A stretch of 64,000 nucleotides of DNA from Symsagittifera roscoffensis (GCF_963678635.1 NC_087068.1:34483436-34547435); one strand, 5' to 3'. Positions 1 to 11,807 are shown, counted from the stretch's first letter. The notes: generated from the letters alone by a model not told the origin. Translations and numbers: made by a program.

Positions 1-58
1 GAGTGGGGATATGATCCACCACGAACCTCACAAAGCAAAGCGCGTCCTTCCGTCTCGC
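1..58 (-). pseudogene. Second scrap of the large element's last ORF
   Basis: Read on the minus strand, these bases encode RKDALCFVRFVVDHIPT. This matches RKDTLLLVMFVVDRIPT, encoded at 6,832-6,885 near the C-terminal part of the large retroelement's last ORF. Nucleotide similarity is obvious over about 55 bases and stops near position 58, where the sequences become unrelated. It is therefore the edge of another copy of the same ORF, most of which must lie left of the window. Function is unknown. Confidence 0.7.
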
Positions 59-985
59 ATAGTCGGGATCTCCTCAGCGCTCTCTTCCGTGAATGACTCG
101 GTCACACCATCAGACTCAGTGGGCTCTCTCATTTTTCCCAATAATTCACGCATGATGAGGTGATTCAACCCACTCTCATCACGGATTGAGTGCCTTACCT
201 CCGATTCACGTCCCAGGTGCTTTCCATGAAACCTACTCGAGTCCATATTTCTCCAGTCTTTCTCTGAAGTTAATTTTGATATAGTTCCCATTCTTCCTCT
301 TGCAACGTGCTCAGGAATGCAACTCGCATTGACTCATCAATCCTGCGCCTTCAAGGAGATTCGCAGAGCAGTTTAGTGTGTACGATCTTTGATGCGCTTC
401 CATTATGGACATTGATCCCAAAGGATACAGGTTAGCCGTGGATTTTTTGGTGGGTGTCATGAATGACGAAGGCGTCATGAGCACTAATGTTTCATTTTCT
501 CCCCCGTCTTCATTTCATTAAATTCATATTCCAAAAGATCTCTCTCCAGGGCACCCAGGTCGATTTCACTCACTTTGTCATCTTTGCTCTCCATGGGATC
601 ATCCTCTCCTTGGTTCTCAACGTTCGCAGCTTCATCTTTTCTTTCGCCGTCTGGCGTGGATCCCGAGCCGGTATCATTAGGTCACCCGCTTGGTAAAACG
701 CTTTTCCTTTTAAACAATTCCAACAGGTTCCTGACCATGCGGCGCCACTTCATCTATTGTCATGTAGATGCCTCCTCTCGACTCTTTTTCCTTTTCCAAC
801 ATCACCAGCGGCTCCTCCCTGAGCTTCATCAGTCTAGAGTCACCATTTATTGCGAGTGGGGAGCAGCGAAAAAAAAATTCTTTGAATGCTATATATGGGA
901 GAGGGGGCTGCTGGTGGTTGAAGGATTTCTTTAGTGGGGAAGGAGATACGTCTCTTCTGATGCTTAGAAAGTTTCAGCTTCAATA
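59..985 (-). pseudogene. Degraded coding remnant, unassigned
   Basis: The minus strand keeps stretches with protein-like composition in changing frames. An acidic, charged stretch of about 85 residues ends at 28, containing SEKDWRNMDSSRFHGKHLG. A second acidic segment around 500-640 reads KVSEIDLGALERDLLEYEF before a stop. A third near 740-840 reads MTIDEVAPHGQEP. Frameshifts and stops separate them. The plus-strand ORFs over the same bases look like shadows. It lies beside a scrap of the large Ty3-like element's last ORF, so it is probably debris of the same or a related element, but I recognise no domain. Confidence 0.35.
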
Positions 986-2879
986 ATGTTGGAAAAAAGT
1001 AACTCCGATCTCCTTCGTCGGTTAAAGTTCAATTTTAATGCTATCATAAGGATCATATGTGAGAAAATCCATTCGAAAGTCAGTCAACAGATGGGGCGGA
1101 GAAACAAACTACTGATCTGTTTTACTTAGTAATTCAGTGCAGCGTTGTGTTTCTGAGTGCCATCGAATGGATCTTTTCATAGATGGATCTTCGAATGGAT
1201 TTTCTCATACAGGTTCCAATACAGGTTCATAAATTTTGATTTTTGTTGCACGGATAGAAGCTATGATGTATCTGTTCTCTTTATTCATGCGCATTTTCAC
1301 ACATTCCCACTTTGTTTTAAGATGATTAACGTGCAATGTTTTCTCGGAGCTGACATTGAGTGTGCATTGTATCTGCAGATTTGGACTTCGGAATGACGTC
1401 TTCAAATTTCTGTCAGTAATTTTCTTTATGAGGCAACACTTCACCTGGTTTTGGTTCCCACCAAGAGTTACTCTCTGCTGTCTCGGATTTGAGGAGAGAA
1501 ATTTAAAGGAAACACAGTAGCAGTCTTTCAAACCTCTAAACATTTCTGTAGTTTTTTTTTATCTTCTCTTGAGAAACTGGCACGTTGGTTTGGTCTCAGA
1601 TTTAGTTTTCGCCTCATTTTTTATTTCTTTGTTTTGCTCAATCAGAAACTGAGTTTTAAGCAAAACACGTCCGCAAGTTTTTTTATCGTATCATTCCAAT
1701 GAATGAAAAAAATCTTTCTCATACAATTCCATCGAATGGAAAAAATGCCTATCACACAGTTCCAGTTTTTGGAAAAAATGATTATCATGTGCTTTTTATA
1801 CGATTTTTTTATTCTATGGAACTGTATGGAACCGTACATTAAGCATTTGTTCCATAAAATGGAATTGAACTATAGACATTTTTGTCAACAAAGGAAGCTA
1901 TGTTTCGACCGAATCCACCCAAAACTGTCTCCGTTTCGACAAAATTTCAACTCAGGACCCAACTTGATGGAAAACACAAGTTTCCGAACAAAAACTAAGT
2001 TGAAATTCAAATGTGAATTTTACAAAAATCACAGTTTAATAAGTTCCTTGGCTGCAGCCGATCCTAGCAGTTTGATTTGGCTGACTGTACCATAAAAAAG
2101 AGAACGCACTTGGTGGTTCAGATTTACGCAGCCCTGCTGAAGTCACGCTCCCTCCGGGAGTTTGTAGCTTGAACGGTTTGAAGGTCTAGCATAGGCCCGG
2201 CCCTACTCGGCCCAGTTGTTGATTCTAAAATTGAGGCTCGAGCCCGGCACGGGCCCGGTTCCAACTCTGGTTTCGACCAGCTCCACCAAAGGAAAAATGT
2301 TTTCGACCTTAAATTTGAAGGAAAAGTGATACAATCAAAGTCAGGTTTGGACAGCTTCGAAATGCACCGAATGGTTCAAAAATTTCTGGTTTGCAGTCTT
2401 CCGCGCATGAAAAAAGCCCGCATTTGATGTGAATAGATTACCAGCAGTGCTTCTCGCCCATCTACAGGGCTCCCAACCGAACTAGTCGAACCCCTCGAAC
2501 ATACAAACCAAACTAGAGGGACTACTTTTGAGACAATGAAATCTACTTAACAGTAACAAAAAAACACTGAATTTGCCGTTAGTGTTACAATTATGCAAAT
2601 AACAAAAAAAAACAGGCAAAGCACATTTTTAGTGTAATTTATGATTTGCATTAGCAAAACTGTACGTATTTTAGACGAATCTGAATCCTTTTCAATACAC
2701 TCTACGATGAATCAGTTGACCTGAGTCCTTTTTGAAAACTGATCGAGAAAAAAATTAGTATCTTGTTTTTTTTTGTTGTACTTCTCGGAGCATAAATATC
2801 GCTTACCTAATTGAATGTGTTTTTTTTGTGCGGGAAGAGATTTTTATTTTGAGGATGGTAATAAATTTCCGATTTTGGT
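986..2879. other. No recognisable gene; A/T-rich with short repeats
   Basis: Nothing here translates to a family I recognise. The stretch contains several CATTCGAATG-like palindromic motifs (about 1,070-1,200), a short degenerate tandem repeat (1,690-1,870, listed separately), a small G+C-rich patch around 2,185-2,275 rich in GGCCCGG, and homopolymer-rich A/T sequence up to the start of the oldest LINE copy. Confidence 0.5.
1690..1870. repeat. Degenerate ~33-bp tandem repeat
   Basis: Four to five imperfect units of about 33-34 bases follow one another. Each contains a TTCCAN...GGAAAAAAT-like palindromic core (for example TTCCATCGAATGGAAAAAAT). The minus strand therefore gives a repetitive translation with recurring I-F-x-x-x-W-N-C blocks, which I regard as an artefact of the repeat rather than a protein. 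Confidence 0.5.
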
Positions 2880-4790
2880 GAGCTAAGACCTTCTTCCGAA
2901 TTGAAAGCGGGTTTCTGCTGAGAAATGAATTGTTTAGAATTTGTTGATTTTCTCTAGTCAGGAATATTTGCGTTTGTAGACCAAGTTTGCGATTGTAGAA
3001 CCAGGCTTTGACAGCCCAACTTGGTTGCTCTTCAAATGATTTGATGAGACTTTCATCTATTGCCGCAAGAATGACCGCTGATTACTGTGAATGAGTTAAG
3101 ACCAGGGTATTATTTAGCATGGTTCTAATTTTTTTGGGTATACTTACTCTGACAGTGTACAGGGCTTTGATAACCCGTGCCATTTTCAGGAAGAACTGTT
3201 GGACTTCTTTTTGAAAACTCAGATTGTTGTCAATAAAAACACATATACATTTCATTTATTTTCTGGCTTTTTTAGCTGACCATCAAAATGGTGCTCATTT
3301 TTTGGATTTTTTTTCCAAATAAAAACTATGAATTGAGTTTTGTCCGAGCTATCTTTCAGGTTGTGAAAAAAAATCTAGTATTTTTTTACCTGAATTTTCA
3401 TACTTTTTGAGGTATAGTTTTAATATTTTTTTCCACTCGCGAGTAAAATTGTATCATTCGTGTATTGCATAACCCGGTAATCTGAGGTTGTTTTCATTTT
3501 GTTAACGTATAGGTTAAAACGATGAGTTCCAAGATTGGTTCATTTTGCTACGCTTTTATCTAATACAACCCTAACGGATTCATCATCTGTTATCACACCC
3601 TTTTGGTATCTAAAAAATAAGTAGCAGTTTAAAAAATCAAAAGAATGCAGATCTCTCGGAGCCTATGTTTTGTTGTTTATCAATTGAAAATTGATGATAT
3701 TTTGAACACAAAGGCTTTCGATAAGTCTAGTAAATTGGCTGTTACAAACTCAACTTCATCACGTTTAGCTCGAATTGTTTCAGTCAAATATACTAGAGCA
3801 TCCATGATTGAAACTTTTTCTCCTGAACCAGAACTGAGTTGGAGTTCTAGATCGAATCTTATTTTATTTAGAATTTAAACATTCGCCCCGACATTACATA
3901 GTTATGGAGCGTAGAAAAAGTACCTATTGACGACTGACTGACGTCAGTTACACTAATTCTTCTCGTTTTTAATTGTCTTGACCTAGCCAATTGTTTTTCT
4001 GGTCTATCAAAGGCTCAGTTTTTTGTTACTTTTTTTATTGCATCAGTCAAATGAATTTTGATCAGATTTCGTTAACTTGCAAAAATGACAACATAACCTG
4101 GTCTCGGGTCACCAGAATATGTGACTACTTTTAAAAACACGGCAAAAAAAAGAAATTTCTGTTGTTTTTAGTGACAATTATTTACTAAATCAATTAGAAG
4201 TAGATTGACCGTTTCCTCGACTCTCACTGCTCATGTTCTGAATTAGCAAACTAGTATCGGAGTAAGTTGAACACGTTCAGGGAATTACAGCAGGTATCTC
4301 TGAAGTTTTCTAACAGTCTTTGGGCACCGGGCATCCAATTTCGTACTCTCGCGAAGATAACGTGGTTTTCTTTAATATTTCATGGCATGGGAGGGTTCGA
4401 GTTTCTCCGGATGTCCCACTGGACCTTCAGCTTCCATAATGCTGTTCCGACTAGCACTTTATCGCGTCCTGATGTCACGATAAGAGGCTTCGTTTTTTTT
4501 CCATTTTTCATTTTATTTTTGTTCTGCACTTTGGTTGTGTCCCAGTTGTTGTGATTTTTTGTCTAAGTTTGGTCAAAATGGACGGTTTTTCGTATTCCTA
4601 GAGCAGTTTTCTAGTCCCACTCGAACTTTTGAAAAATTAAATTTCTAGAACATTCTCAGCCTCCTTTTTTATCGTAATTTCGGTACTAACGCCCTTTACA
4701 CTGTCTCGTGCGTGCGTCGGAAGGTTCGACTGTTCTAATCCGGGGAATGGCACATACTCCTCGTACAGTCCCCTCAATGTTCCCATTGAA
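2880..4790 (-). mobile_element. LINE (jockey/CR1-like) fragment, oldest copy (A)
   Basis: Minus-strand remnant of a non-LTR retrotransposon RT region, clearly alignable by eye with 31,080-32,157, 47,430-48,800 and 56,175-57,550. It keeps palm motif A, read as NLLDLSKAF with DALVYLTETIRAKRDEVEF just upstream (about 3,700-3,830), and a decayed motif C, QYTNDTILL, at about 3,460-3,490 where younger copies have QYADDTILL. A thumb-like region follows at 3,000-3,200. Copy A alone retains the block of about 650 bases holding motif A (about 3,540-4,200); copies B, C and D go straight from the upstream segment to the motif-C region. The reading frame is destroyed throughout. Its divergence from the other copies shows it is older. 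Confidence 0.75.
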
Positions 4791-5002
4791 CGCATGAGTC
4801 CAGTTCATCTTCAAGTGGTATTCCATGTTCTATAACAAATTCACAGTAAGCCTCAGAAACTGATATTTCTCCACGTCACCTCAACTCACCGCGTCTCACA
4901 AATGGCATCAAACTGCATCTCACTGCCTTTTAACATTTTCCCTAAACATGCACCATGAGGGGTGTCCTAGATAAAAAAAATTCCTGACTGTTTTCGTATT
5001 TA

Positions 5003-6248
5003 TCATAAGATTTCTTTTAATTCTGCTGGATTAAAAGAATTTGGGACGGGGCATCTTCTGCAGCATTTCAACAGACATGCGATGGCTTTGGGTATCCTCA
5101 GGATTTTGCAGATGGTCCTAATCAGATCCAGCTTTCTGCTGAGATTCATTTTGCTCATCTTCTCAGGGGGTGGGTACTGATTTTTCCTGCTTGTTCGTTC
5201 CTGCATTAGGATCGAGTCACTTCACTGCTAACATGGCACTGACCACCAACATCGACACATTTTGGGCTTGATCGGGTAATCCCATGGAGAAAAGCTATCC
5301 AGCATCCCATACTCCCACTAAGTTTGGTATCTTGGGGTACCAAAACGTCTGCGCCAGGCAGTGACACGGGTACTCCTCTGAGTCAACAGGATGTTTCTTC
5401 AGGTCGAATAACCCGACGCTATCAGTACTGGCTCGATCTCCATCATTTTGCTATGCGTTTCATCCTTCTCCTCAATCGCTGTGAAATCGTGGTGAAATTG
5501 TTCGCTTTCTTCTTCTGAAAATCACTGACGTTTACCTTGCCCATTTTCACGGGGTTTCCCCTATTATCTCCTCCAACTCGTATCTAGATCTCTCCGGGAC
5601 TGCCCTAAGGATCCTTTTCAATAACTTATGGATTTTTCAGATTTTTTTTGATAATTGTACGCATTTGGGCACCGAAAAGACTTGATCAATTAATTTGTGC
5701 TGCGTTCTGACATCCACTACCACTATGTGTGTCGGATACTTGCTGTTGCAGTATGGTGCCGAACTGGATCCCATCAGGTACTTTGAGCCATCTGTCTAGT
5801 GATATCCATATCTGTGCTTCTTGCTCAATTCATTGTCGAGAGGTTCTCGCGAGCTTTCAATTTTCTGTTCGGCCTGCAGTGACTCCAGAAACACTTCCAC
5901 GCTCAGGGCGGTCACTAATTCTTGTGCCCTCTCGAGACAAGCCAGTGATCCTATGGAGCTTGTCATACTATAGAACCCCAGGGCAGTTTTTAGGTTCACC
6001 TCAGTAACCCCGCGGCAATCTGCAACTAATTCTATCTCGCTCCTTTCCGACATGCTCAATCTTCCGAATAGCTTCGCTGACTGGCAATGTTGTTCGGCCT
6101 GAGTTTCCAAGCAGTTACCTGTTACGCACACGTGTGTTTTCAGTTCACAACTGGCGGCCAGGAAGGTGCCTTTTTTCATCCAATCACCAGGGAGGTTTCC
6201 CTCCGCTGGTTCCGTGGGTAAATTCTCACTCTGCTTCTTCACTTTCAA
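5003..6248 (-). pseudogene. Tail of the last ORF
   Basis: The segment 6,248-5,796 is open for 150 codons and includes MSERSEIELVADCRGVTEV. Between 5,530 and 5,300 coherent pieces occur in shifted frames (for example FHHDFTAIEEKDETHSKMME and HPVDSEEYPCHCLAQTFWYP). The final piece, 5,206-5,003, is basic (MNLSRKLDLIRTICKILRIP) and ends in a stop that may be the true end of the ORF. I recognise no domain. Confidence 0.4.
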
Positions 6249-6711
6249 ACGTGACGTCTCAAATCAGACCTGTGCATTTGGATTTGGGCAACATGAAGGC
6301 TTTTTGAGCTCCCACATCAAAACTAGGCTGAAACGTCCCACAAACCACACTCAAAGCTCACCTGCCCTTCTGATTTGGAACACAGGGTTCAACCACTCGC
6401 TCCTCCAGAATAAGGCCCAACTGCAGCTGTTCAGATGTTAATATCCCCGCCTCTCGCACTCTCTCCATCCAGAAATCGAGGATTATCGCTTATTCAAAGT
6501 CAAAGTACACGTCCCTGGCTCCTTCTTCGACGAATGGATTATAGGCCATTTCAGGCACACCTGAAACATATTAGAAGGACCTTTGCCTCCCTAACGTCGA
6601 CATTGTTTCAGTCCTCTGACCCTTTCCAGCAGCTCTCTAGTGATTTTTGAAATCTTTGTTGGAGCATCTCCCGATTTTTTCCAAACTCCGCTAGCTATCG
6701 AGGTCGTTCAG

Positions 6712-7349
6712 CTACTTCGCCGGAGTCTGAAGTGGCATACCTTGGTAGAGCTCCAACAAGGCCCTCAACAAGACCTCTTCACGCTTCGCTCCTCTTTGTC
6801 TGACAGCCTTCACGCATTCCTCTAACACCGGAGTGGGGATACGATCCACCACGAACATCACAAGCAAAAGCGTGTCCTTCCGTTTCGCCCATGCTATCGC
6901 CGATTCGTCCCTGGTATTGAACACTTGGATGTTCTTGGATGAAACGGACCAAGGGTCCTTTCACAAAGCTTTCATGCCCGAAGGTTACTTTTAGTGCCAG
7001 CACAAGGTTAATGAAAAACTTTCTGATATCTCTCACAAAATTGGCTATTAAGTGTCTTAAAGCTCTGGGATAGCAACAACTGAGGAACACGGGTGACCAC
7101 GCCACGCCCATCCCCGCGAATTTTGTATCGGACCTCTCATGTTTGGCTCTCGTTACCAGCACGTCCGCCTGGAACTGGTTCAAGGACATCGTGTTTATCT
7201 TTTGCACCAGTTGTAACATAGCGTAATAGAAGGCGTCTTGTCCATTTGTCCACAGCCAGGAAATAATGTGAGACTTCGTCCTCAAAGTCATAGCGCTGTT
7301 CCGTGGAGGTCACGGTCCTCCCCACCATAATTCCTCCTTCGTTGCTCAC
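6712..7349 (-). pseudogene. C-terminal region of the last ORF, no known domain
   Basis: Three overlapping minus frames (7,349-7,137, 7,291-6,779, 6,924-6,712) give coherent protein such as NTMSLNQFQADVLVTRAKHE, GMGVAWSPVFLSCCYPRALR, LVLALKVTFGHESFVKGP, DRIPTPVLEECVKAV and EEVLLRALLELYQGMP. The segment contains predicted helices but no motif I can name. Its end is the part that recurs at positions 1-58. It probably continues the product from the SGNH-like modules. Confidence 0.5.
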
Positions 7350-7440
7350 GTACTTCGTCTACCTGAACCATATGTTGGTTGCCAGATGTTGCACTAACTC
7401 GTGCTCATCATCGAACCCCGCCCTCATCTTCAATAGTCGG

Positions 7441-8161
7441 TTAAGTTGGATAGTTCCAATCACAGTCCTTCATGTAGCACGATACGCATCGTGCTGTGGT
7501 CCTTGAATCCTTGGATCGCGTTCGATATATCTTAGGCCATACCGCAGAGAGTTTTGATCGGAAAGGATAGTATATGTTGTGATCAATCTGTCGGTTCTGT
7601 ACCGGTATCACCACGTCAGATCTTCCTTCCGCAAGCAAGGCAACTATCGCATACACAAACTGCAGAGGCTCGAGTAGTGAGGTGCAGTCCGAGAACAGTA
7701 TGAAGACAAATTTGACCAGCTGTCTCGCGAAACAGCGTTGTATTGACTTCTCAGCATCCAACATGGCGGAGAGAAGTGTCAAGATCGCCTCTCTGATGAA
7801 CTCTGTATCGGGTACGACCCGTCGACCGGACTACTCAACACTCCTCTGCTCTGCAAGTAGTTATTTGATCCTGCTATTATGACAACCTGTGGGTTTATGT
7901 TCACCACTCGTTGCATACTTATCGCCATACCCACTGTTTGCCCCCAGTCCAAATTGGGGGCTGTGAGGAACATCACGTCCTGTCAAAATAAGGAGCGGGC
8001 GTGTACAGATAATCGCAGCTGGCTACTATCAACATCTTCCCTAATTTCATTTCCCGGGGATCATAAGACGCGAACAGGCTGTCCCCTTTTGGTGAGTCCA
8101 GAAGCGCATATTTTGTCCCTTCACATTTCACTTGATTCATCTGTTGTAATCCCGTAAACAT
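7441..8161 (-). pseudogene. Second conserved region of the last ORF, possibly SGNH-like
   Basis: Three overlapping frames read consecutively. The first (8,161-7,973) contains KYALLDSPKGDSLFASYDP and LGKMLIVASCDYLYTPAPYF. The second (7,976-7,779) contains INPQVVIIAGSNNYLQSRG. The third (7,782-7,441) contains RQLVKFVFILFS and PLQFVYAIVALLAEGRSDVV. VVIIAGSNNYLQ resembles block III of SGNH hydrolases (GxND on a hydrophobic strand), and the next hydrophobic strand with a following helix would suit that fold. This suggests a second SGNH-like module, or an inserted domain, C-terminal to the first. The frames join by simple frameshifts. The assignment is tentative. Confidence 0.4.
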
Positions 8162-8879
8162 TCGCCCGCTTGCTGACCCGGAGGCTTGGCAATGTGCTTG
8201 TACGTTTTGTGATGTTTGTTGTTGAGCTTATTCTCCACGAGAAACCTCCTTTTCCGATTCGATGGTGCTCTTTCCGTCGCCTGGTGACGGACGTCGATCA
8301 GTGATCTCGTGTTCAGAGATTCCATTGTGTTATCCCTAGGCAAACCCTCCAAATCTATCAGCCTCAAAGTGGTGGTGGTACTACGTTGCTCTTCCTCCGC
8401 CAAACGCCAACCCACGCCTGATATCCATTGAGCTTTTTCCTCGCATCCGCGTGACACGCCAGCGTGTTTATATTCAGTTTCCTTGTTATGTCGGCTTTAT
8501 ACCGTCGCCATGTACTGGGATCTGATCTGTTCCACAACAAATCACTGACGCTATCGGTATTGATAATCGCTGCAGGGTCTACTTGCGAGTTTCATGATCC
8601 GCTGGTACTCTTGCAGTCTGACTCGCGTCTTTTGTGGTTACTTGGGGAGCTACCTGTCTCGTCCTGCAGTCTGCCTCGTCCCAAGTCGGTTCTTCAAAGA
8701 TGGTCCTCTGGGAGCCGGGACGGTCCCCATTCTCTCTCATAATCCAAGCTGGGAGTGGAATGGGTAGCTTTAGCTTCAATCGCCAGAGGTCCAGACGATT
8801 AGCTAATGGTGGAGGTACACGAGACTTTATCCTGCCAGCAGGGCTACCACGTGTCACAGAATTGGCCACTTTCCACAAA

Positions 8880-9460
8880 TCCGCCTCCAATTCTTCTATT
8901 TTTGTCTCTATCATAAATCCATTGTCTACCCTGCTGTGTATTAAAGTGTATTCCATCTCTGGTCAAAGCTTTGTGGTCCATCAATCGCAATGCACTGTCG
9001 ATGTTCAGCAACCTGAGCTCATTGGGATTTTCCGCAATTATATTCCTGACCATGTGTTCCATCAGGTCACGTTCTCGTTCATGAAGTCGGCTATCGGTGA
9101 GCCGCCGTCTAGATTCAGAGAGATGGTGCACAATACAATGAGCCTTAGTCAAACTTTTCTTTCAATTGGTTGAGGAGACAAAAGAGCAGCAGTTTCCAAT
9201 TTGCTTCGGGGGTTTTCTGGAAACGTCATTTGTCTCTATCATGAGGAGGATCATGAGGATGAGTCTCCACTCTGTCATTATTCTGTAACTCCAGCATCTC
9301 AATCACTTGAGCCACCGGGGCTCCATCAATGGAGAATGCAGTCGTTTGGCCCACCAAAAGGATCTCTGTCAGATCCCTTATTACTCTATCCCCAATGATC
9401 AGGTGTTGGCTTCCCGTTGGTAGCGGTTGGTGGACAGTTGCCGGGTTCCAGCTCATGGGT
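8880..9460 (-). pseudogene. SGNH/GDSL-hydrolase-like domain remnant
   Basis: The minus strand reads HLIIGDRVIRDLTEILL, then FSIDGAPVAQVIEML, and about 130 residues later LTRDGIHFNTQQGRQWI. These match the usual block I (GDS), block II glycine and block V (DxxH) of SGNH-fold hydrolases in order and spacing. The block I serine is replaced by arginine, so this copy could not act as a classical serine hydrolase even if expressed. A frameshift separates the block I and block V segments, and a normal block III is not evident between them. Such enzymes cleave ester bonds on lipids, glycans or peptidyl substrates; what this one acted on cannot be told. Confidence 0.55.
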
Positions 9461-9709
9461 TCCAGCCCGTTCAAACAAGCTCTTGGTTGTTCTGCAGCGA
9501 CCTGAAGGAAGGTCCTCCGAGTGTTGAAATGCTTTCTGATGTCGACTACTTGTGACCTCATTTTGGTTCCACTCGACACCGAACCGGCCGGTTCTGTGGG
9601 ATCCGCCGCCCCATCTTTTCTGATGGGTGACTGGCCTGCGCATTGGAAGGAAGGATCCTACCCGAGCTTTTGTCGCGCGCTCTGTGTATTTCTTGGCTTT
9701 GGCCACCCG

Positions 9710-11807
9710 CTCAAACGTCTTCTGGAATTGAGGCGCCAGGTATGTGTCATTGGGGTCCGGTGTCGTATTTCTTGCTTAAGCAGGCGAGCTGACTCGGGTT
9801 GGAGCTACCACTTCGTTTGGTTTGAAAAGCTCCTGATGCTTAGCTTTATCAGTCGTCTCGGCGTTCATCATAGGTAGGACATCCGGTGACAACTTGCTCA
9901 CCCTCGCTTCCTAAACCTCCTTTCTGTGCCTTATCTCCTCTTTCTTGAGAGTCATTTTTCCTATTCCAATCATCACGCTTTTACCCATTCTTTTTGTGTT
10001 CGTTGAGCTTTGCGCACAACACTTGTCAGTTTTTATCTATCTTCTCTAGAGTTTCTTTGGTTTCCACCGTCTGTATTTCATTTTCGTTCATTGCACACCT
10101 TCATTGACGGGGGAGCTGTAGTTAATCAGTCCGCAGAAGGCTAAGGGCCCGTCCCATCGCCTGATCTCTTCGATCCGAAGAGAGGCTGTGCAGATGTCTT
10201 GGGGCGGACTGCAATAGGCATCTCCTCTAATCTGTAATCCCTATGTTCGCCTAATCCTGGCTCACGAGCAAGTCGTGACCAGACATCTCCCCACGTCTTC
10301 ATCGCATCGGCCTGTTTCTGCTTCTTTCGGCAGTACGGGACTCGCCGAAAGCTAACATCAACACTATTTCTGTGGGGCGGTCCCCGGGGCCTTCTCGTCG
10401 CATCGCAGGAGTGCGACGGTGAAGATTGCCAGCTCCGGATCCTCCAGCTCAAACTTGCAATCTACCAAGCGCTGATAGCCGTTCCAGAGCCGTTCCTAGA
10501 CTCGCTCTGGTGAAGTCCTTTCAGATCATTCGTGTCGCTCATTCTCTTTCGTCTTTTCAGTATAGATGTGTCTCTTCAATTTCAATTTCAATAAACTATA
10601 AAATGATCCACTATCACCTAAAAGACAGGTCTCACTTTAAAAGCTATCTTTTCTCCACATTAAGACATTATCCACACCTTTTGAAAGCAGTCTAAGGAGT
10701 TTTTCTTTTTTTATCTACAAGTTAGCAACAAGTTGGATCGTTCACCTCCATATATGTCAATGTAAATTGATTAGACACTGTCACCTTTAGCGCCTGGATT
10801 AGTCCAGAACACAATCAAATAACCATCACATAACCATCATCATATACTTAACGCAAAAAAAACAATATTACACACACATGATTTATACACAAAAAAACGG
10901 AATACGTAACACTTACCCTAAACCTAAACCCTAATATTCTCAAAAAGTAAACCTAGCAGAAAGCTCCCAATCTTAATAAAAGATCTCCTAACCTTAATCT
11001 TGGAGTTAGCATATGCTCAGGGAGTACTACTTATGCTAGTAGAATTCTATATCCGTTTCCGAGAAAACCACATGCACTAGAGCATATAGCTCTCTAGGAT
11101 GTACTTTTCCCCTATTGGAACTTGGAACGGTAAGAAGAGCGTGGTCTCTCCACTCTTGACTATGAAATTTTTGAGCCGAGTTAGTGTCTGCACTAAAAAT
11201 TCACATTTCACGTGTTTCCTATCAGTGGCCTTAGTTACCAAAAAGCACAAGTATTTCCCCGTTATCTGTGATGCAACAGAAGGCAGCGCTATCGTCCCTC
11301 CTACACCTGGCATCTGTTTCCATAAAAAAGTCGATATAATTATACTCTCTTTTCAAGTCTGGAGCTAGTGTTTTCTTAAAACATACATCCGCAGTTATTG
11401 CTGTAGCGCACGTACATCCCGTGAGTAAAAAAGCATTGTCGGTCCCAACAAGGCTGTTCGAGTACCGATTTGGTGGGCGACATATGACTCGAAAATTCGT
11501 CCAAAGGGCGGTTTTTCAATGTTTTCTCACCCTGTTTCCATTTCCCCTCCCGATTTCGATATTTTTATCATAAGATTTTTGGTGCGGATGAATTCCCGGA
11601 CCAAAATATCCATCAACGTTCCCGTCGATTGCCCAAGATTGAGCAGACCGAGGTTGGATTTGAGAACGCACAAGGGGCCATTTGAAGCGGTCCAGTCTGA
11701 CTCAGTGTTGTCGTTACTGATGAATTTGATGCTTGACTGATCGACATCTTGTATCGTCAGTTTTGTCTCTTTTGGCACTGCAGATGATTATGGAGCCATT
11801 CGAGCAC
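9710..11807 (-). repeat. 2.1-kb tandem repeat, copy 1
   Basis: First of three head-to-tail copies, each about 2,100 bases. Each begins CAAACGTCTT and ends after ATTCGAGCACT. On the coding (minus) strand a copy holds the macro-domain region (11,475-11,036), about 0.5 kb of non-coding spacer (11,035-10,550) and the basic N-terminal part of the last ORF (10,545-9,710, including a 103-codon open stretch at 10,452-10,141). This copy joins directly to the SGNH-like region at 9,710, so it holds the natural downstream junction. It differs from copies 2 and 3 at many sites up to about 11,500, then matches copy 2. Confidence 0.95.
11036..11475 (-). pseudogene. Macro-domain-like region closing pol, copy 1
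   Basis: The minus strand reads, with one frameshift, a small Ala/Cys-rich segment followed by MPGVGGTIALPSVASQITG, KYLCFLVTKATDRKHV, LTRLKNFIVKSGETTLFLPF and a tail ending at a stop at 11,036. The order of a β-strand ending in LVTK, a helix with regular Leu spacing, a second strand, then a short helix and a last strand resembles the C-terminal half of OARD1/TARG1-type macro domains, which bind or hydrolyse ADP-ribose. The glycine-rich loop region is worn. In this copy the end is frameshifted; copies 2 and 3 keep the better tail. Confidence 0.5.

Larger units (their letters stand above)
5003..10545 (-). pseudogene. Last ORF of the large Ty3/gypsy element (SGNH-like)
   Basis: A long, frameshifted minus-strand coding remnant probably starts near 10,545 (first in-frame Met, MSDTND...) and ends with a stop at 5,003. 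In order it shows a basic, Ser/Arg-rich N-terminus, an SGNH-hydrolase-like region (about 9,460-8,880), a Pro-rich linker (about 8,850-8,600), a second conserved region (8,161-7,441), a further region without known motifs (7,349-6,712), an acidic/Leu-rich region (6,248-5,796) and a basic tail (5,206-5,003). It lies about 0.5 kb after the macro region that closes pol, so it holds the position of env or an accessory ORF. Continuity is inferred from coherent protein composition through successive frames; no single open frame survives. The function of the whole product is unknown. Confidence 0.6.

Noticed and set aside
9521-9877. Plus-strand ORFs over the SGNH-like region and the 2.1-kb repeats (for example 9,521-9,877, 10,426-10,695)
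   Set aside because: They overlap minus-strand coding with recognisable motifs and show none themselves; shadows.
10905-10945. CCCTAAACCTAAACCCTAA, resembling plant-type or animal telomere repeats
   Set aside because: Only two to three imperfect units within the 2.1-kb repeat, and worn further in copies 2 and 3; it can arise by chance and there is no other telomere context.
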